A stretch of DNA of 64,000 nt, from the NCBI RefSeq assembly GCF_004359195.1, contig NZ_CP037954.1:3075454-3139453 (forward strand), in the 5' to 3' direction. The translations under genes were made by a program, and so were the position numbers. Below the pieces are notes generated by a model. That model had not been told where the DNA came from. It saw only the letters and a program-made list of their open reading frames with translations, and searched no databases. Shown piece after piece: positions 34,258 to 44,649 of the stretch (within the stretch, counting starts at the first letter, position 1; every line of letters begins with the position of its first letter). Origin of the DNA: Chryseobacterium salivictor. Its GTDB lineage: Bacteria > Bacteroidota > Bacteroidia > Flavobacteriales > Weeksellaceae.

Positions 34258-34552
34258 TGCCAATGTTGTTATCTAAAAAGTAGGGAGTAAAAGCAAATAG
34301 ATTTTTAAAAACAACCCGGTATTGTAACTTGAACGCCAATCTCTTTTGATGGTTTATTAACCAATTTGAGACAATTTATTGCAGCATACCAAAACAGGCA
34401 ACTTAGATCATCAAAACGTTTGATTATCCATCTGGCAAAATTGCGAGAAAGGTGGTTTCCAATTCAAAACTTTAAACTAAATTAAGGATCAACTATCTAC
34501 CCAACGATGTTAAAAAAGGACTTCAAATAACCATCAAAAGTTTTCAAAAATA
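34258..34552. other. Gap without a clear gene
   Basis: No frame of note. The stretch around 34345-34465 reads like a worn coding remnant (no stable frame), and nothing can be assigned to it. Confidence 0.5.
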
Positions 34553-35545
34553 ATGGAATACCCAATCGTACTTATTGCTCTACTTCTCTGCATTCAGCTT
34601 TATTTCGCCATCGCGAAAAAATACAACATCGTCGACAAACCCAATGAACGAAGTTCCCACACCCGCATTACCCTGCGCGGTGGCGGGATGATTTTTCCCA
34701 TTGCCTACCTGCTTTTTATGGGCTATGAAGTGCTGTTCAACCACTATGCATTTTACCTGGATAATGCGCCCATTCCTAATTTCTGGCTCTTCGGTCTGGG
34801 ACTCTTATTGATCTGTGCCGTCAGCTTTATTGATGACATCATCGATCTGTCGAGTAAAATCCGGCTGATCTTCCATTTCATTTCGGTCACCTTACTGCTT
34901 TATTTTTTAAATGCATTCAAATTACTCCCTTTTTGGGCTATTCCAATGTGTTATATCCTCATCATCGGCATCCTCAATGCCTATAATTTCATGGATGGGA
35001 TTAACGGGATATCAGGACTTTACAGTGTCGTATTGCTGGGTTCCCTATGGTTTGTCAATCAATATCTGGTAGAATTTGTTACACCGGATTTCATCATTTA
35101 TCCCATTATGGCGGCGGTCGTTTTTCTCTATTTCAATTTCCGGAAAAGAGCCAGATGCTTTCTCGGAGACATTGGGAGCATGGGCATCGCATTTTGGATC
35201 CTGGCGCTGCTCGGCTTATTGATCATTAAAACCGGTGAATTGAAATACCTGCTTTTTCTTACCGTGTATGGTATTGATGTGATTTCAACCATTGCAGAAC
35301 GGCTAAGACTGAAAGAAGACATTTTCAAACCCCACCGCAGACATCTGTACCAGCTTTTTGCCAATGAACAGCAGGTCGATCACCGGCTCATCAGTTTTGC
35401 CTACGCACTTTTACAGGTCGTCATCTGCGGCATCATCATCAAAGAAGACCGTTTGGGCCTGTGGTTATTTCCGCTCATAGCACTGCCATTGATGGTGTTA
35501 TACCTTATATTGAAATACCGATTAAAAAACACCTCCACCATGTAA
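34553..35545 (+). CDS. Undecaprenyl-phosphate sugar-1-phosphate transferase (WecA/MraY-like)
   Basis: A 330-aa polytopic membrane enzyme of the WecA/WbpL/TagO group that loads the first sugar phosphate onto undecaprenyl phosphate. Motifs are in order: KPNERSSHTRITLRGGG, the Mg site FIDDIIDL, NAYNFMDGINGI, ARCFLGDIGSMGIAF and the cytoplasmic HRRHLYQ loop. About ten hydrophobic segments are visible. It is a natural initiator for a repeat unit beginning with GlcNAc, GalNAc or FucNAc phosphate; WbpL-like members accept FucNAc. It ends the locus. No PglC/WcaJ-type initiator is seen. Confidence 0.92.
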   Translation: MEYPIVLIALLLCIQLYFAIAKKYNIVDKPNERSSHTRITLRGGGMIFPIAYLLFMGYEVLFNHYAFYLDNAPIPNFWLFGLGLLLICAVSFIDDIIDLSSKIRLIFHFISVTLLLYFLNAFKLLPFWAIPMCYILIIGILNAYNFMDGINGISGLYSVVLLGSLWFVNQYLVEFVTPDFIIYPIMAAVVFLYFNFRKRARCFLGDIGSMGIAFWILALLGLLIIKTGELKYLLFLTVYGIDVISTIAERLRLKEDIFKPHRRHLYQLFANEQQVDHRLISFAYALLQVVICGIIIKEDRLGLWLFPLIALPLMVLYLILKYRLKNTSTM

Positions 35546-35921
35546 ATATTTATTCCCTAAATTAAATTACAGTTTAATGCAGGCTGGCATCTTTCAGACA
35601 GTATCACATAAAAGAGTTAATGGATAGTAATAAAATATCTTTATTCTGCCCTTTACCAGGTAAAATCAAAGATTCAACGTCGGAAACCTTTACCCTTTCT
35701 TTCTTATTGTTTTAAAGGAATTGGTGATTACGACGACCTTAAAAAAGTGAGAAAAACAGTCCATTTGTAACTGAAATCTGGGTTTCTTTCGCGATGAAAT
35801 TAAAAATTTTCATGATGATGAAGAAGGCCATTGATGCATCAAAAAATTAAAATAATTTGTCTAAGGGCGAGTTTTGAAAAAATGCGGTACGGCTAAAAAC
35901 ACTTTTCTAATAACAAATAAA
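35546..35921. other. Gap after the polysaccharide locus
   Basis: No gene, no strong hairpin and no clear promoter was found. A longer frame of the next gene starts at a TTG (35874) but is not supported. Confidence 0.5.
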
Positions 35922-36902
35922 ATGAATCAACCCGTTATCGATCTCCATTGCGATCTCCTCTCCTATTTAACCCAGCCGGATTCGCACCTTTACAATACCG
36001 AAGATATCGGTTGCGCCATTCCTTACTTAAAAAAAGGAAATGTGAAATTACAGGTTATGGCCCTCTTTGCAGCAGTTGAAGAAAAGAGCCATCAGTTTGG
36101 TTTAAAGCAAAGTGAAATTTTCCGGGATTTAAATACCCAGGAAAATGAATTATACCGTTTTGAAAAAAAGCATCTGGGCAATTTCACCACCGCCGAAAAA
36201 ATTGGAATGATTGCCGCAGTTGAAAGTGGCTCCGCATTTTGCGATGAAAATATCACGTTGAAACAGGGATTTGAAAATCTGGAAAAAATCATCGCAAATG
36301 TTGGAAACCTCCTTTACATCAGTTTTACGCACCACGCAGAAAACAGGTTTGGCGGTGGAAACTGCTCCGCAGCGGGTTTAAAAAATGACGGAAAAGCAAT
36401 GATCGATTACCTGCATAACAGAAACATTGCCATCGATTTTTCGCATACTGGTGATGCTTTGGCGTATGACATCCTCAATTATATTTCTAAAGAAAACATC
36501 AGTGTTCCCATCATAGCAAGTCACTCCAACTACCGTCCGGTTTTTGACCATCCGCGGAATCTGCCGGATGAGGTAGCCCAAGAAATCATTCACCGGAAAG
36601 GATTGATTGGTCTCAACTTCGTGCGCGCTTTCGTGAATCCGGAAAAAGCACACCGTTTAAATGACCATCTGGCACACGGAATTGAACTGGGCGGCGAAAA
36701 TGCAGTCTGTTACGGCGCCGATTATTTTTACACCAAAAGGCATCCGGATCAGTCGAGGATTCCGTTTTATTTTGCGGAGCACGGAAATGCGGCTCGTTAT
36801 CCGGAAATCAACACAGCCTTTGAAAAGCAGTTTGGCGCCTGGCAGACCGGTAAAATAAGCAGCCAGAATGCGCTGGATTTTATTAAACGTCTTTGGAAAT
36901 AG
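35922..36902 (+). CDS. Membrane dipeptidase family protein (peptidase M19)
   Basis: A 326-aa zinc peptidase of the renal dipeptidase family, cleaving dipeptides including D-amino-acid ones. The first metal pair is DLHCDLL at the N-terminus. VESGSAF supplies the bridging Glu, FTHHAENRF a His, and PIIASHSNYRPVFDHPRNLPD a later His and the Arg/Asp pair. YGADYF near the C-terminus is typical. I start at the ATG MNQPVIDLHCD. The upstream TTG adds 16 residues without family match. No signal peptide is seen, so it is probably cytoplasmic. Confidence 0.88.
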   Translation: MNQPVIDLHCDLLSYLTQPDSHLYNTEDIGCAIPYLKKGNVKLQVMALFAAVEEKSHQFGLKQSEIFRDLNTQENELYRFEKKHLGNFTTAEKIGMIAAVESGSAFCDENITLKQGFENLEKIIANVGNLLYISFTHHAENRFGGGNCSAAGLKNDGKAMIDYLHNRNIAIDFSHTGDALAYDILNYISKENISVPIIASHSNYRPVFDHPRNLPDEVAQEIIHRKGLIGLNFVRAFVNPEKAHRLNDHLAHGIELGGENAVCYGADYFYTKRHPDQSRIPFYFAEHGNAARYPEINTAFEKQFGAWQTGKISSQNALDFIKRLWK

Positions 36903-36965
36903 GTGATGCGATGATTTGAGGATGGAACAGGAGATTCAAAAAATGTAAAATCTTAAAATAAAACA

Positions 36966-37457
36966 ATGGCTCAGAAATTAAAAGATAATGACGAAAAATA
37001 TTTACGCAGATGTCTGGAGCTTTCCAGCGAAGCCGTAACAGCAGGAGATGAAGCCTTCGGGTCCGTTTTAGTAAATAAAAACGGAGAAATTATTGCCGAA
37101 GCCCGGAACCGGGTAAATGAAAAAACCGTTCTAGCACATCCTGAAATTGAGCTGGCATACTGGGCTGCAGAGCATTTATCGGATGAAGAAAGAGCAAAAA
37201 CAACCCTGTACACCACAGGAGAACACTGTCCCATGTGTTCTGCCGCGCACGGATGGGTGGGCTTGGGTCCTTTGGTATATTTGAGTTCCGCAAAGCAACT
37301 CGGTGAATGGCAGAAGCAGTATAATTTTCCGGCTGCACCTGTTAATTTTTTACCGGCAGAAGATATCATTAAAAATACAGAAGTTCGCGGTCCGGCCATA
37401 GGTCAATTATTAGAAGAGATCAAAATGCTGCATCAGAAAGTCTGGGCCAAAAAATAA
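36966..37457 (+). CDS. Nucleoside deaminase (CMP/dCMP deaminase superfamily)
   Basis: A 163-aa zinc deaminase. The first zinc ligand and catalytic Glu are in AHPEIELA, and the Cys pair is in EHCPMCSAAH. FGSVLVNKNGEIIAEARNRV is the usual preceding strand pair. It is closer to guanine/nucleoside deaminases than to the tRNA editing enzyme TadA because the post-CxxC region and C-terminus (AAPVNFLPAEDI, RGPAIG) differ. It lies 63 bp after the M19 gene and may share its transcript. Confidence 0.85.
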   Translation: MAQKLKDNDEKYLRRCLELSSEAVTAGDEAFGSVLVNKNGEIIAEARNRVNEKTVLAHPEIELAYWAAEHLSDEERAKTTLYTTGEHCPMCSAAHGWVGLGPLVYLSSAKQLGEWQKQYNFPAAPVNFLPAEDIIKNTEVRGPAIGQLLEEIKMLHQKVWAKK

Positions 37458-37887
37458 AATCGCTGCATCCTCCATTTTTATACCGCAGTTTACCCAATGC
37501 AGCCTAATGGAGATGAATATCTTCTGGTTGCTGAACTGTCATTTCTGCCACCAGCCTGTGGGTTGGCTTCTACCTATCTAAGGATAATGGCATAAAAATG
37601 AAGGCTGGGGAATCCGGATATAAGAAAAAAATACGAAAACACCGGTAAATTTTAGCCACCTCAACACTTCAACTTCACTTATCGAAAAGGGTTATGGGTA
37701 TCATTTAATCGTTGTTAGAGCAAAAAATAATGAGTTTTAGGAACACGCTATCAGATTAGGATTTTTCAATCGCCGATCTAAATATATTAGCAATACCTTA
37801 AAATATAAAACGCATTAACTTATTTTTAACAAGGATATGGCACTAATATTGGTTAAAACACAGTACAACAAATTAAAAAATTATAGT
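37458..37887. other. 430-bp gap upstream of the small secreted protein
   Basis: No gene. A short frame extending the next gene upstream to 37837 is not supported, since the ATG at 37888 starts a clear signal peptide. No consensus promoter was found by eye. Confidence 0.5.
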
Positions 37888-38181
37888 ATGAAAAAATTAG
37901 TTTTAGCCATAATTTTCTTTGGTGGCCTGACCGCAGCTCAAGCGCAGCAGACCACACCAAAAGAAAAAGATGAAGTAAAAAAGACCACCACCATTCCGCA
38001 GGAAATTCATAATATTGTGGATCCAAAACACCCTGAACACAGCGGTTACAAGGTTAAGAAAAAAACCAGAAAAGGCAATAAATATGTAAAGAGAGTGAAC
38101 ACCGAAAATAAAACCGCCACTATCAAAACTAAAAAAGCCGGTGAAATGGAAAAAAACGTAAAAACAGTTCCGATTAAATAA
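37888..38181 (+). CDS. Small secreted basic protein of unknown function
   Basis: A 97-aa protein. It has a clean signal peptide (MKKLVLAIIFFGGLTAAQAQ), then a Lys/Thr-rich region with VDPKHPEHSGYKVKKKTRKG and no hydrophobic core, so it is probably periplasmic or exported and largely unstructured. I recognise no family. It is followed by a strong terminator shared with the convergent aminopeptidase gene. Confidence 0.75.
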   Translation: MKKLVLAIIFFGGLTAAQAQQTTPKEKDEVKKTTTIPQEIHNIVDPKHPEHSGYKVKKKTRKGNKYVKRVNTENKTATIKTKKAGEMEKNVKTVPIK

Positions 38182-38206
38182 ATTCAGAATTGTTTTGAAA
38201 TAAAAA

Positions 38207-38239
38207 AGGTGCAGATCTAAAATCTGCACCTTTTTTTTT
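38207..38239. terminator. Terminator between the small secreted protein and aminopeptidase P
   Basis: AGGTGCAGAT (38207-38216) pairs with ATCTGCACCT (38222-38231) around a 5-nt loop, with nine T on the right and six A on the left, so it is usable in both directions. The aminopeptidase stop codon overlaps its T-run. Confidence 0.92.
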
Positions 38240-40010
38240 ATAGGGGTTTTACCTGTTCCAAAAACCATGATTTAATTTCGCCTTCCAAATCATTTTCTAA
38301 TTTTTCCCTGCACCAGTCATGGTATGTGTTGAGCCAGTTTCTTTCGGGATCAGTTAATAATTCCGTGGCAATCACGTTTTTGTCGAACGGACAGATGGTT
38401 AAGGTTTCAAATTCGTAGAACGTCCCGAAATCTGTGGTTTCCACTTCTTTTACAGCGATGAGGTTTTCATGCCGGATTCCGTAATGGTAATCATAGTAGT
38501 AGCCGGGTTCATTCGACAAAACCATTCCCGGAATCAGTTCCTGCGGGTTCATGTCTTTCCGGATATTTTGCGGACCTTCGTGAACATTCATAAAGCTGCC
38601 TACGCCATGTCCGGTTCCGTGGTTGTAATCTTTCCCTTCCTGCCAAAGCGCCATCCTCGCAAAAGCATCAAGCTGTACGCCACGGGTTCCTTTCGGAAAT
38701 TTCACCATCGAAAGCTGGATCAATCCTTTTAACGCCAAAGTACAATTGTGCCTGAATTCATCCGAAGCGGTTCCCAGGGCGAAAGTCCGGGTGATATCAG
38801 TGGTTCCTTCCAGATACTGGCCGCCTGAATCCACGAGAATCGTAGCCTCATTCGTAACTGCTTTGCTGCCTTCTCTTTTTGCAGAATAGTGCATGATCGC
38901 ACCGTTTTCTTTGTAACCCACGATACTGCCGAAACTTTCACCAACGAAGTTTTTCCCTTCCGCCCGGAATCCTCTCAGTTTTTCACCGATTGAATATTCA
39001 GTCATCGGTTCTTTTCCGGCTTGGTGAGTCAGCCAGTAAAGGAATTTCACCATCGCTACTCCATCTCTCTGCATCACAGTTCTGAAACCCTGGAGTTCGG
39101 TTTCATTTTTAATTGCTTTCATTAAATTTCCAGGAACGGGTGCTTTAATAAAAGTATTGTTGTTTTTTAAAGCTTCGAAAATCAGTTGATTGCTGTTGGG
39201 CGAAACCAGGATCTGTTCGTCGCTGATATTTTTCAAATCGTTGTAAAACTCTTCATAAGGAAGCATCTTCACACAGGCATCATCCAACTGCTTTCTGGAT
39301 TCCACCTCTAATTTTTCTAAATCAACGTAAAGTTTTGCTTCATTTTTCGTCAGAATAATATATCCCAAAAAGACCGGATTGGATTCTACATCGCTTCCTC
39401 TTAAATTTAAAGTCCAGGCCACATCATCTAAACTGGAAATCACGTGCACCGAAGCGCCCAGTTCCTGCATCTTATTACGGATGTCGACCAATTTGTCGGT
39501 GACCGATTTTCCGGCTCTTTCAACGGGCTGTACAAAAATGGGATTCTTTTTAGCGTCCGGATTTCTGTTGGTCCAAATGTCTTTCAGCAAAGGCAAATCC
39601 ACCAGTTTATTTCCTTTTGCGGCTAATTTTTCAGAAAGCAGTTCCCAGTTTGCATGAGAAGTTGCGATGGCATTGACGGCAACAGTTCCGTTTTCCGGGA
39701 TCTCAGAATTAATCCAGTCGATATAATTTGGCGTGCCTTCCATTCCTTCTTTGAAAAGCTCAATTCCGGAACCTTGTAATTCTATGGGCGCCTGTACAAA
39801 ATATCTTCCGTCGGTCCATAAACCGGCTTTACTGTGGGTAATAACCACGAAGCCCGCTGATCCGGTGAAGCCCGAAAGCCAGCTTCTTTCCTGCCATTCC
39901 GCTGGTAAATATTCACTCATGTGAGGATCCGCAGAATAGATAATAAAAGCATCGATATTATTTTCTGACATTTTTTGGCGAAGGGCCACTATTTTTTCTG
40001 ATGAGGTCAT
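38238..40010 (-). CDS. Aminopeptidase P family protein (Xaa-Pro aminopeptidase, M24B)
   Basis: A 590-aa cytoplasmic metallopeptidase that removes an N-terminal residue before proline. It has two creatinase-like N-terminal domains (start MTSSEKIVALRQKM, SGFTGSAGFVV, WTDGRYFVQAP), then the pita-bread domain with metal ligands: VDSGGQYLEGTTDITRTF (two Asp), GTGHGVG (His), SNEPGYY (Glu) and a final ENL region. Three-domain organisation and length match eukaryote-like APP1 enzymes frequent in Bacteroidetes. Confidence 0.93.
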   Translation of the reverse strand: MTSSEKIVALRQKMSENNIDAFIIYSADPHMSEYLPAEWQERSWLSGFTGSAGFVVITHSKAGLWTDGRYFVQAPIELQGSGIELFKEGMEGTPNYIDWINSEIPENGTVAVNAIATSHANWELLSEKLAAKGNKLVDLPLLKDIWTNRNPDAKKNPIFVQPVERAGKSVTDKLVDIRNKMQELGASVHVISSLDDVAWTLNLRGSDVESNPVFLGYIILTKNEAKLYVDLEKLEVESRKQLDDACVKMLPYEEFYNDLKNISDEQILVSPNSNQLIFEALKNNNTFIKAPVPGNLMKAIKNETELQGFRTVMQRDGVAMVKFLYWLTHQAGKEPMTEYSIGEKLRGFRAEGKNFVGESFGSIVGYKENGAIMHYSAKREGSKAVTNEATILVDSGGQYLEGTTDITRTFALGTASDEFRHNCTLALKGLIQLSMVKFPKGTRGVQLDAFARMALWQEGKDYNHGTGHGVGSFMNVHEGPQNIRKDMNPQELIPGMVLSNEPGYYYDYHYGIRHENLIAVKEVETTDFGTFYEFETLTICPFDKNVIATELLTDPERNWLNTYHDWCREKLENDLEGEIKSWFLEQVKPL

Positions 40011-40433
40011 AAGATCTAAATTTGACGTGAATTTACAAAGAATTTAAGGGTCTGGAAAAAGAAGGGTCTTAAAATTTTAATAAAAATTGATTTTATTCAA
40101 AATTTAACCTCGTGAAAGGTACCACTTCATCTCAATTGGATGTTATTTCTAATATATCGGTGCCTAATCTCTGGAATTTAAAGTAGTTCATTAGTGATTC
40201 AATTTTAAAGATTAGCGCTCAATATTTGAGTTTTATCAAAATACAAATGGCACTGATTTTTTTCACAGATAATACTATTTTTTGTAAAATTCATTTTCTT
40301 TACAGCTATAAAAACACCCTTCATTTTGGCCCCGATTGGAACGGTCTTGTTTTAAGACGGGAAAAAGCGGGACTGATTTTCCGGAGAAAAAATAAGTCTG
40401 GTGCTCCTGAAAATTATTTTTCTAACCAAAAAA
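40011..40433. other. Gap upstream of aminopeptidase P
   Basis: No supported gene. An 84-codon frame at 40226-40480 runs through the following terminator and has no family character, so it is left out. Confidence 0.5.
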
Positions 40434-40465
40434 AAAGTATACCGGAAATGAATCCGGTATACTTT
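40428..40465 (-). terminator. Terminator of the TPR/gyrA transcript
   Basis: AAAGTATACCGG (40434-40445) pairs with CCGGTATACTTT (40454-40465) around an 8-nt loop. The A-run on the left gives a U-run for leftward transcripts. Confidence 0.9.
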
Positions 40466-40486
40466 AATGAATCTGTTTGAAAGATC

Positions 40487-41875
40487 TTATTTTTTAGCCG
40501 CTTTCATGGCAGCTTCTTTTGCTTTAAATTCCTGATGTTTCGTTTCGTTTTTAGTGGATAAATATAATCCTTTCAATAAACTTACGGCATCTAAATTTTC
40601 GGGATCGGTCTGATACCATTTTTCTGCATAAGGTAAAGTTGCTGCCAGCCTCACTCTTCTTGCTTCGATGATTTTGTTGGCTTCTTCAATTTTTCCTGCT
40701 TTCCGCGCTGTGTTATAATCATCTACTGATTTGGCATCGTCACCCATCGTTAAGTAGGTAAGATTTTGCCAGGCCTGTGCAAAGTTCGGATTGATTTCTA
40801 CTGCTTTTTTATAAGACGCAGCGGCATCTGCCTGAGCGGCAGGGTCTTTACTTTGAAGAACTCCTAAATTATACCAGCTGGTCGCGTCATTGGGATTCTT
40901 CGCCAATTGCGCTTTTAAACTTGCTACAAATTCATTGGTTTTTCCTGACTTAAAATAAGCAGTTCCCTGAAGTTCAGATAATTTAGAACTCATCGGGAAT
41001 TTTTTCAGTCCTTTTTCAATTAACGATAATGCCTGTTCTGATTGATCGGTATCGATAAGCAAGGCTGCGGTCGTTTCGTACAGTTCCTGCTCTAAACTTT
41101 TAGAAGTTTCGGTTTTAAAATCAGAATAATCTCCTGTGGCTCCTATCTTTTTATACAGTTCCCAAGTTGTTTTTTCCAGATTTTCAACTTCATTGCTTTT
41201 TTTATTTTTTGCAGTGTAAGTGGTTTCAACTCCCGTGAATCCGGAATTAATCAACTCCATATAAACCTCAGTGGCTTCTTTTTTCTTGTCTGCCAACGCG
41301 TAAGTGAGCCCTGAATAATACAGGTATTTTTTGTTGTCCTGTCCGGCAGCTTTCAGTAAGTCATACACCTCCTGAAATTTTGGTGCGGCTTCAGCATATT
41401 TTTTTGCATTATAAGCTTCTAAAGCTGCTTTATTTGCGGATTCCACAACGGGATTGATCGACCCTGCCAGTTTATTGGTTAAAGTGGGACTGTAAGTCTC
41501 TTCCTTCAAACCCTGAACGCCTGATTCATCAGCCGCTGTTTTCCCCACATAATAAACTTTGTTTTTCGAGGAGTCTTTTCCGACATAGATTTTATTTTTG
41601 GACAAATCATTAATTTTTGCCAAATAAGAAGCTCCCTGCGCAGTCTTTCCTGCTTTTAAAAGCGACAGTCCTTTAGCATAATAATACTGTTCCAAAACAG
41701 CCGGCTCCAGAAGATAGGTTTTATTCCCCATAGCGCTTTCCGCCTGTGCGAGCTGCGCATTGGTGGTAGCGACATCTCCGGCGTCGATAGCTTTAACCGC
41801 AGCTGCGATTTCCTTTTTTTGTCCAAATGCGAATGCAACGGTTAGCATTGCTGCGCTTAAAAATATTTTTTTCAT
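40487..41875 (-). CDS. Secreted tetratricopeptide-repeat protein
   Basis: A 462-aa protein with a signal peptide (MKKIFLSAAMLTVAFAFGQ). Ala/Lys-rich helical repeats fill the rest. TPR units are clearest at AYNAKKYAEAAPKFQEVYDL, at LSELQGTAYFKSGKTNEFV and at DATSWYNLGVLQSKDPAAQA followed by AAASYKKAVEINPNFAQAW. It probably mediates protein-protein contacts in the periplasm. It starts 30 bp after gyrA and is likely co-transcribed with it, although no functional link is known to me. Confidence 0.88.
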   Translation of the reverse strand: MKKIFLSAAMLTVAFAFGQKKEIAAAVKAIDAGDVATTNAQLAQAESAMGNKTYLLEPAVLEQYYYAKGLSLLKAGKTAQGASYLAKINDLSKNKIYVGKDSSKNKVYYVGKTAADESGVQGLKEETYSPTLTNKLAGSINPVVESANKAALEAYNAKKYAEAAPKFQEVYDLLKAAGQDNKKYLYYSGLTYALADKKKEATEVYMELINSGFTGVETTYTAKNKKSNEVENLEKTTWELYKKIGATGDYSDFKTETSKSLEQELYETTAALLIDTDQSEQALSLIEKGLKKFPMSSKLSELQGTAYFKSGKTNEFVASLKAQLAKNPNDATSWYNLGVLQSKDPAAQADAAASYKKAVEINPNFAQAWQNLTYLTMGDDAKSVDDYNTARKAGKIEEANKIIEARRVRLAATLPYAEKWYQTDPENLDAVSLLKGLYLSTKNETKHQEFKAKEAAMKAAKK

Positions 41876-41905
41876 TTTATTTTAATTAAAAATTTGGTTG
41901 ATTTA

Positions 41906-44503
41906 TTATTCTGCAGATTCCTCTTGGCCTTCTGACTGATTGTTTTCTTCTGTCTGACTGTTTTCTGACTCAACCGTCGGGGTTTCAGTCAATGGAGTTT
42001 CCTCCTGTCCTTCTGCGCCTTCGGTTAATTCCTCTTCTTCAACGATGACTTCTTTGTCCATTTCCACTTTCGCGATGGCCGCAATTTCATCATTCTTTTT
42101 CAGGTTGATCACTTTTACTCCCTGCGTATTTCTACCCATAATCCTCATCTCATCCATTCCCATTCTAATGGCAACGCCTGATTTGTTGATGATCATCAAA
42201 CCATCCTCGTCAGTTACCATTTGAATAGCGATAAGATTTCCGGTTTTCTCGGTAATATTTAATGTAATTACTCCTTTACCGCCACGGTTGGTTACCCGAT
42301 AGTCTTCTACCGCTGTACGTTTTCCGTAACCTTTTTCAGAAACCACTAAAACAGATTCATTCTGCACATCGTTCACAACAATCATTCCAATCACCTCATC
42401 CCCTTCATCCAAAGTAATACCGCGCACTCCGATGGAACCGCGCCCTACCGCTCTGGCTTTTTCTTCCGGGAAGCGGATACACTTACCGTTTTTAGTGGCA
42501 ATCATGATTTCGGAACTTCCGTTCGTCAGTCTTGCTCCTAAAAGCTGATCGTTTTCTCTGATTTCGATCGCATTCACTCCATTGGTTCTTGGTCTTGAAT
42601 AGGCTTCCAATGAAGTTTTCTTGATGGTTCCGTTTTTGGTAATCATCACGACGTTCATTTGGTTTACATAATCCAAATCCTTCAAATCATTGGTTCTGAT
42701 GTAGGCTTTGATCTTGTCATCAGGTTCGATATTAATTAAATTCTGAACCGCTCTGCCTTTGGAAATTTTAGAACCTTCCGGTATTTCAAATACCCTCAGC
42801 CAGAAACATTTTCCTTTTTCGGTAAAGAAGAGCATGTACTGGTGGTTGGTCGCCGCTACAATATATTCCAGGAAGTCTTCATCCCTGGTTGTTGCTGCAC
42901 GGTTTCCTACGCCACCACGGCTCTGAACTTTGTATTCTGAAAGCGAAGTTCTTTTGATATAGCCTGCATGAGAAATCGTAAGCACTACTTTTTCGTCTGG
43001 AATTAAATCTTCAATAGACATTTCGCCTCCTGAATAATCAATTTCCGTACGTCTTTCGTCGCCATACTTTTCTTTCATATCTACCATCTCTTCTCTGATG
43101 ATCTGGTATCTTCTAGGTTCATTTGCCAGGATATCTTCCAAATCATTGATTAAAGCCATGATCTCGTCATATTCCGCACGGATTTTGTCGAGTTCCATTC
43201 CGGTTAAACGGGCGAGTCTTAAATCCAGGATCGCCTGCGCCTGAAGTTCAGAAAGATCAAATTCTTTCATCAACCCGTCTTTCGCCTCCGCAGGATTTGA
43301 ACTGTGACGGATAATCGCGATTGCTTTATCCAGGTCATCCTGAGTCCCGATCACTTTCATGAAACCTTCAAGAATATGAGCTCTTTCTCTGGCTTTTCTT
43401 AAATCATATTTCGTTCTGCGGACAATAACTTCATGTCTGTGTTCTACGAAATGAAGAATTAAATCCTTCACATTTAACTGAACCGGGCGCCCTTTAACTA
43501 AGGCAATATTATTCACGCTGAATGAAGTTTGTAACGCCGTATATTTATAAAGCATATTCAAAACTACATTCGGTATCGCGTCATTTTTAAGTTCATAAAC
43601 CACGCGCATTCCCTGTCGGTCAGATTCATCACGGATTTCATAGATTCCCGGAATCTTCTCATCCTTAACAAGCTCTGCGGTTCTGGCAATCATGTCCGCT
43701 TTATTCACCTGGTAAGGTATTTCGGTAACAATGATGGCATTTCTGTTTCCAATTTCTTCAAAACCTACTTTTGCACGGAGAACCACCCGGCCACGCCCGG
43801 TATGTAATGCATCCCGTACGCCGTCATAGCCATAAATAATCCCACCCGTTGGGAAATCGGGAGCGATGATGTGTTTCATCAACTCATCGATGGTGATTTC
43901 CGGATTATCGATATAAGCACAGATGGCGTCAATCGATTCCGTAAGATTATGGGGTGCCATGTTGGTAGCCATCCCTACTGCGATCCCCGAAGTTCCGTTC
44001 ACCAAAAGGTTCGGAATTTTCGTTGGCATCACGGTTGGTTCCGTCATGGAATCATCGAAGTTATTTTGAAAATCAACCGTATCTTTATCAAGGTCTGCTA
44101 ATATTTCATCAGAAATCTTTTTCAGTCTTGCTTCCGTATAACGCATTGCTGCGGGCGGATCGCCATCTACAGAACCAAAGTTACCCTGCCCGTCGACTTG
44201 GGGATAACGCAAACTCCACGGCTGCGCCATTCTTACCATCGCATCATAAACAGAGGTATCACCGTGTGGGTGATACTTACCGAGGACATCTCCTACGATT
44301 CTCGCTGATTTTAAATGTTTTCTGTTTGAAAAAACGTTCAATCCGTACATTCCGTAAAGAACTCTTCTGTGTACGGGCTTAAGACCATCTCTTACATCGG
44401 GTAACGCTCTGGAAACAATTACCGACATCGAATAATCGATATAAGAGGATTTCATTTCATCAACAATGTTGATAGGAATTAACCTTTCTCCTTCTGTATG
44501 CAT
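41906..44503 (-). CDS. gyrA: DNA gyrase subunit A
   Basis: The 865-aa DNA-breaking subunit of gyrase, which introduces negative supercoils with GyrB. Numbering coincides with E. coli: the quinolone region [12 protein letters not shown] carries Thr83 and Asp87, and the catalytic Tyr is Tyr122 (MRYTEARL). The C-terminal beta-pinwheel contains QSRGGVG at the GyrA-box position. The last 45 or so residues form an acidic Glu/Thr/Gln/Ser-rich low-complexity tail. ParC would lack a good GyrA box, so gyrA is preferred. The TPR gene follows 30 bp downstream. Confidence 0.96.
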   Translation of the reverse strand: MHTEGERLIPINIVDEMKSSYIDYSMSVIVSRALPDVRDGLKPVHRRVLYGMYGLNVFSNRKHLKSARIVGDVLGKYHPHGDTSVYDAMVRMAQPWSLRYPQVDGQGNFGSVDGDPPAAMRYTEARLKKISDEILADLDKDTVDFQNNFDDSMTEPTVMPTKIPNLLVNGTSGIAVGMATNMAPHNLTESIDAICAYIDNPEITIDELMKHIIAPDFPTGGIIYGYDGVRDALHTGRGRVVLRAKVGFEEIGNRNAIIVTEIPYQVNKADMIARTAELVKDEKIPGIYEIRDESDRQGMRVVYELKNDAIPNVVLNMLYKYTALQTSFSVNNIALVKGRPVQLNVKDLILHFVEHRHEVIVRRTKYDLRKARERAHILEGFMKVIGTQDDLDKAIAIIRHSSNPAEAKDGLMKEFDLSELQAQAILDLRLARLTGMELDKIRAEYDEIMALINDLEDILANEPRRYQIIREEMVDMKEKYGDERRTEIDYSGGEMSIEDLIPDEKVVLTISHAGYIKRTSLSEYKVQSRGGVGNRAATTRDEDFLEYIVAATNHQYMLFFTEKGKCFWLRVFEIPEGSKISKGRAVQNLINIEPDDKIKAYIRTNDLKDLDYVNQMNVVMITKNGTIKKTSLEAYSRPRTNGVNAIEIRENDQLLGARLTNGSSEIMIATKNGKCIRFPEEKARAVGRGSIGVRGITLDEGDEVIGMIVVNDVQNESVLVVSEKGYGKRTAVEDYRVTNRGGKGVITLNITEKTGNLIAIQMVTDEDGLMIINKSGVAIRMGMDEMRIMGRNTQGVKVINLKKNDEIAAIAKVEMDKEVIVEEEELTEGAEGQEETPLTETPTVESENSQTEENNQSEGQEESAE

Positions 44504-44649
44504 AGTATTTTAATAAAATGAAAATCAAGCAGTTATAGCTATACTTGATCTTTCTTACAATTCTGATTTTAATAACGTGCTAAAGTACGAAAAAATTACC
44601 GATTTTTGCGCTATAATTTCCTTAGAAAATCATAAAAAAAGTTAAAAAA

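Noticed and set aside
40226..40480. 84-codon + strand frame
   Set aside because: It crosses the gyrA/TPR terminator hairpin and has no recognisable features.
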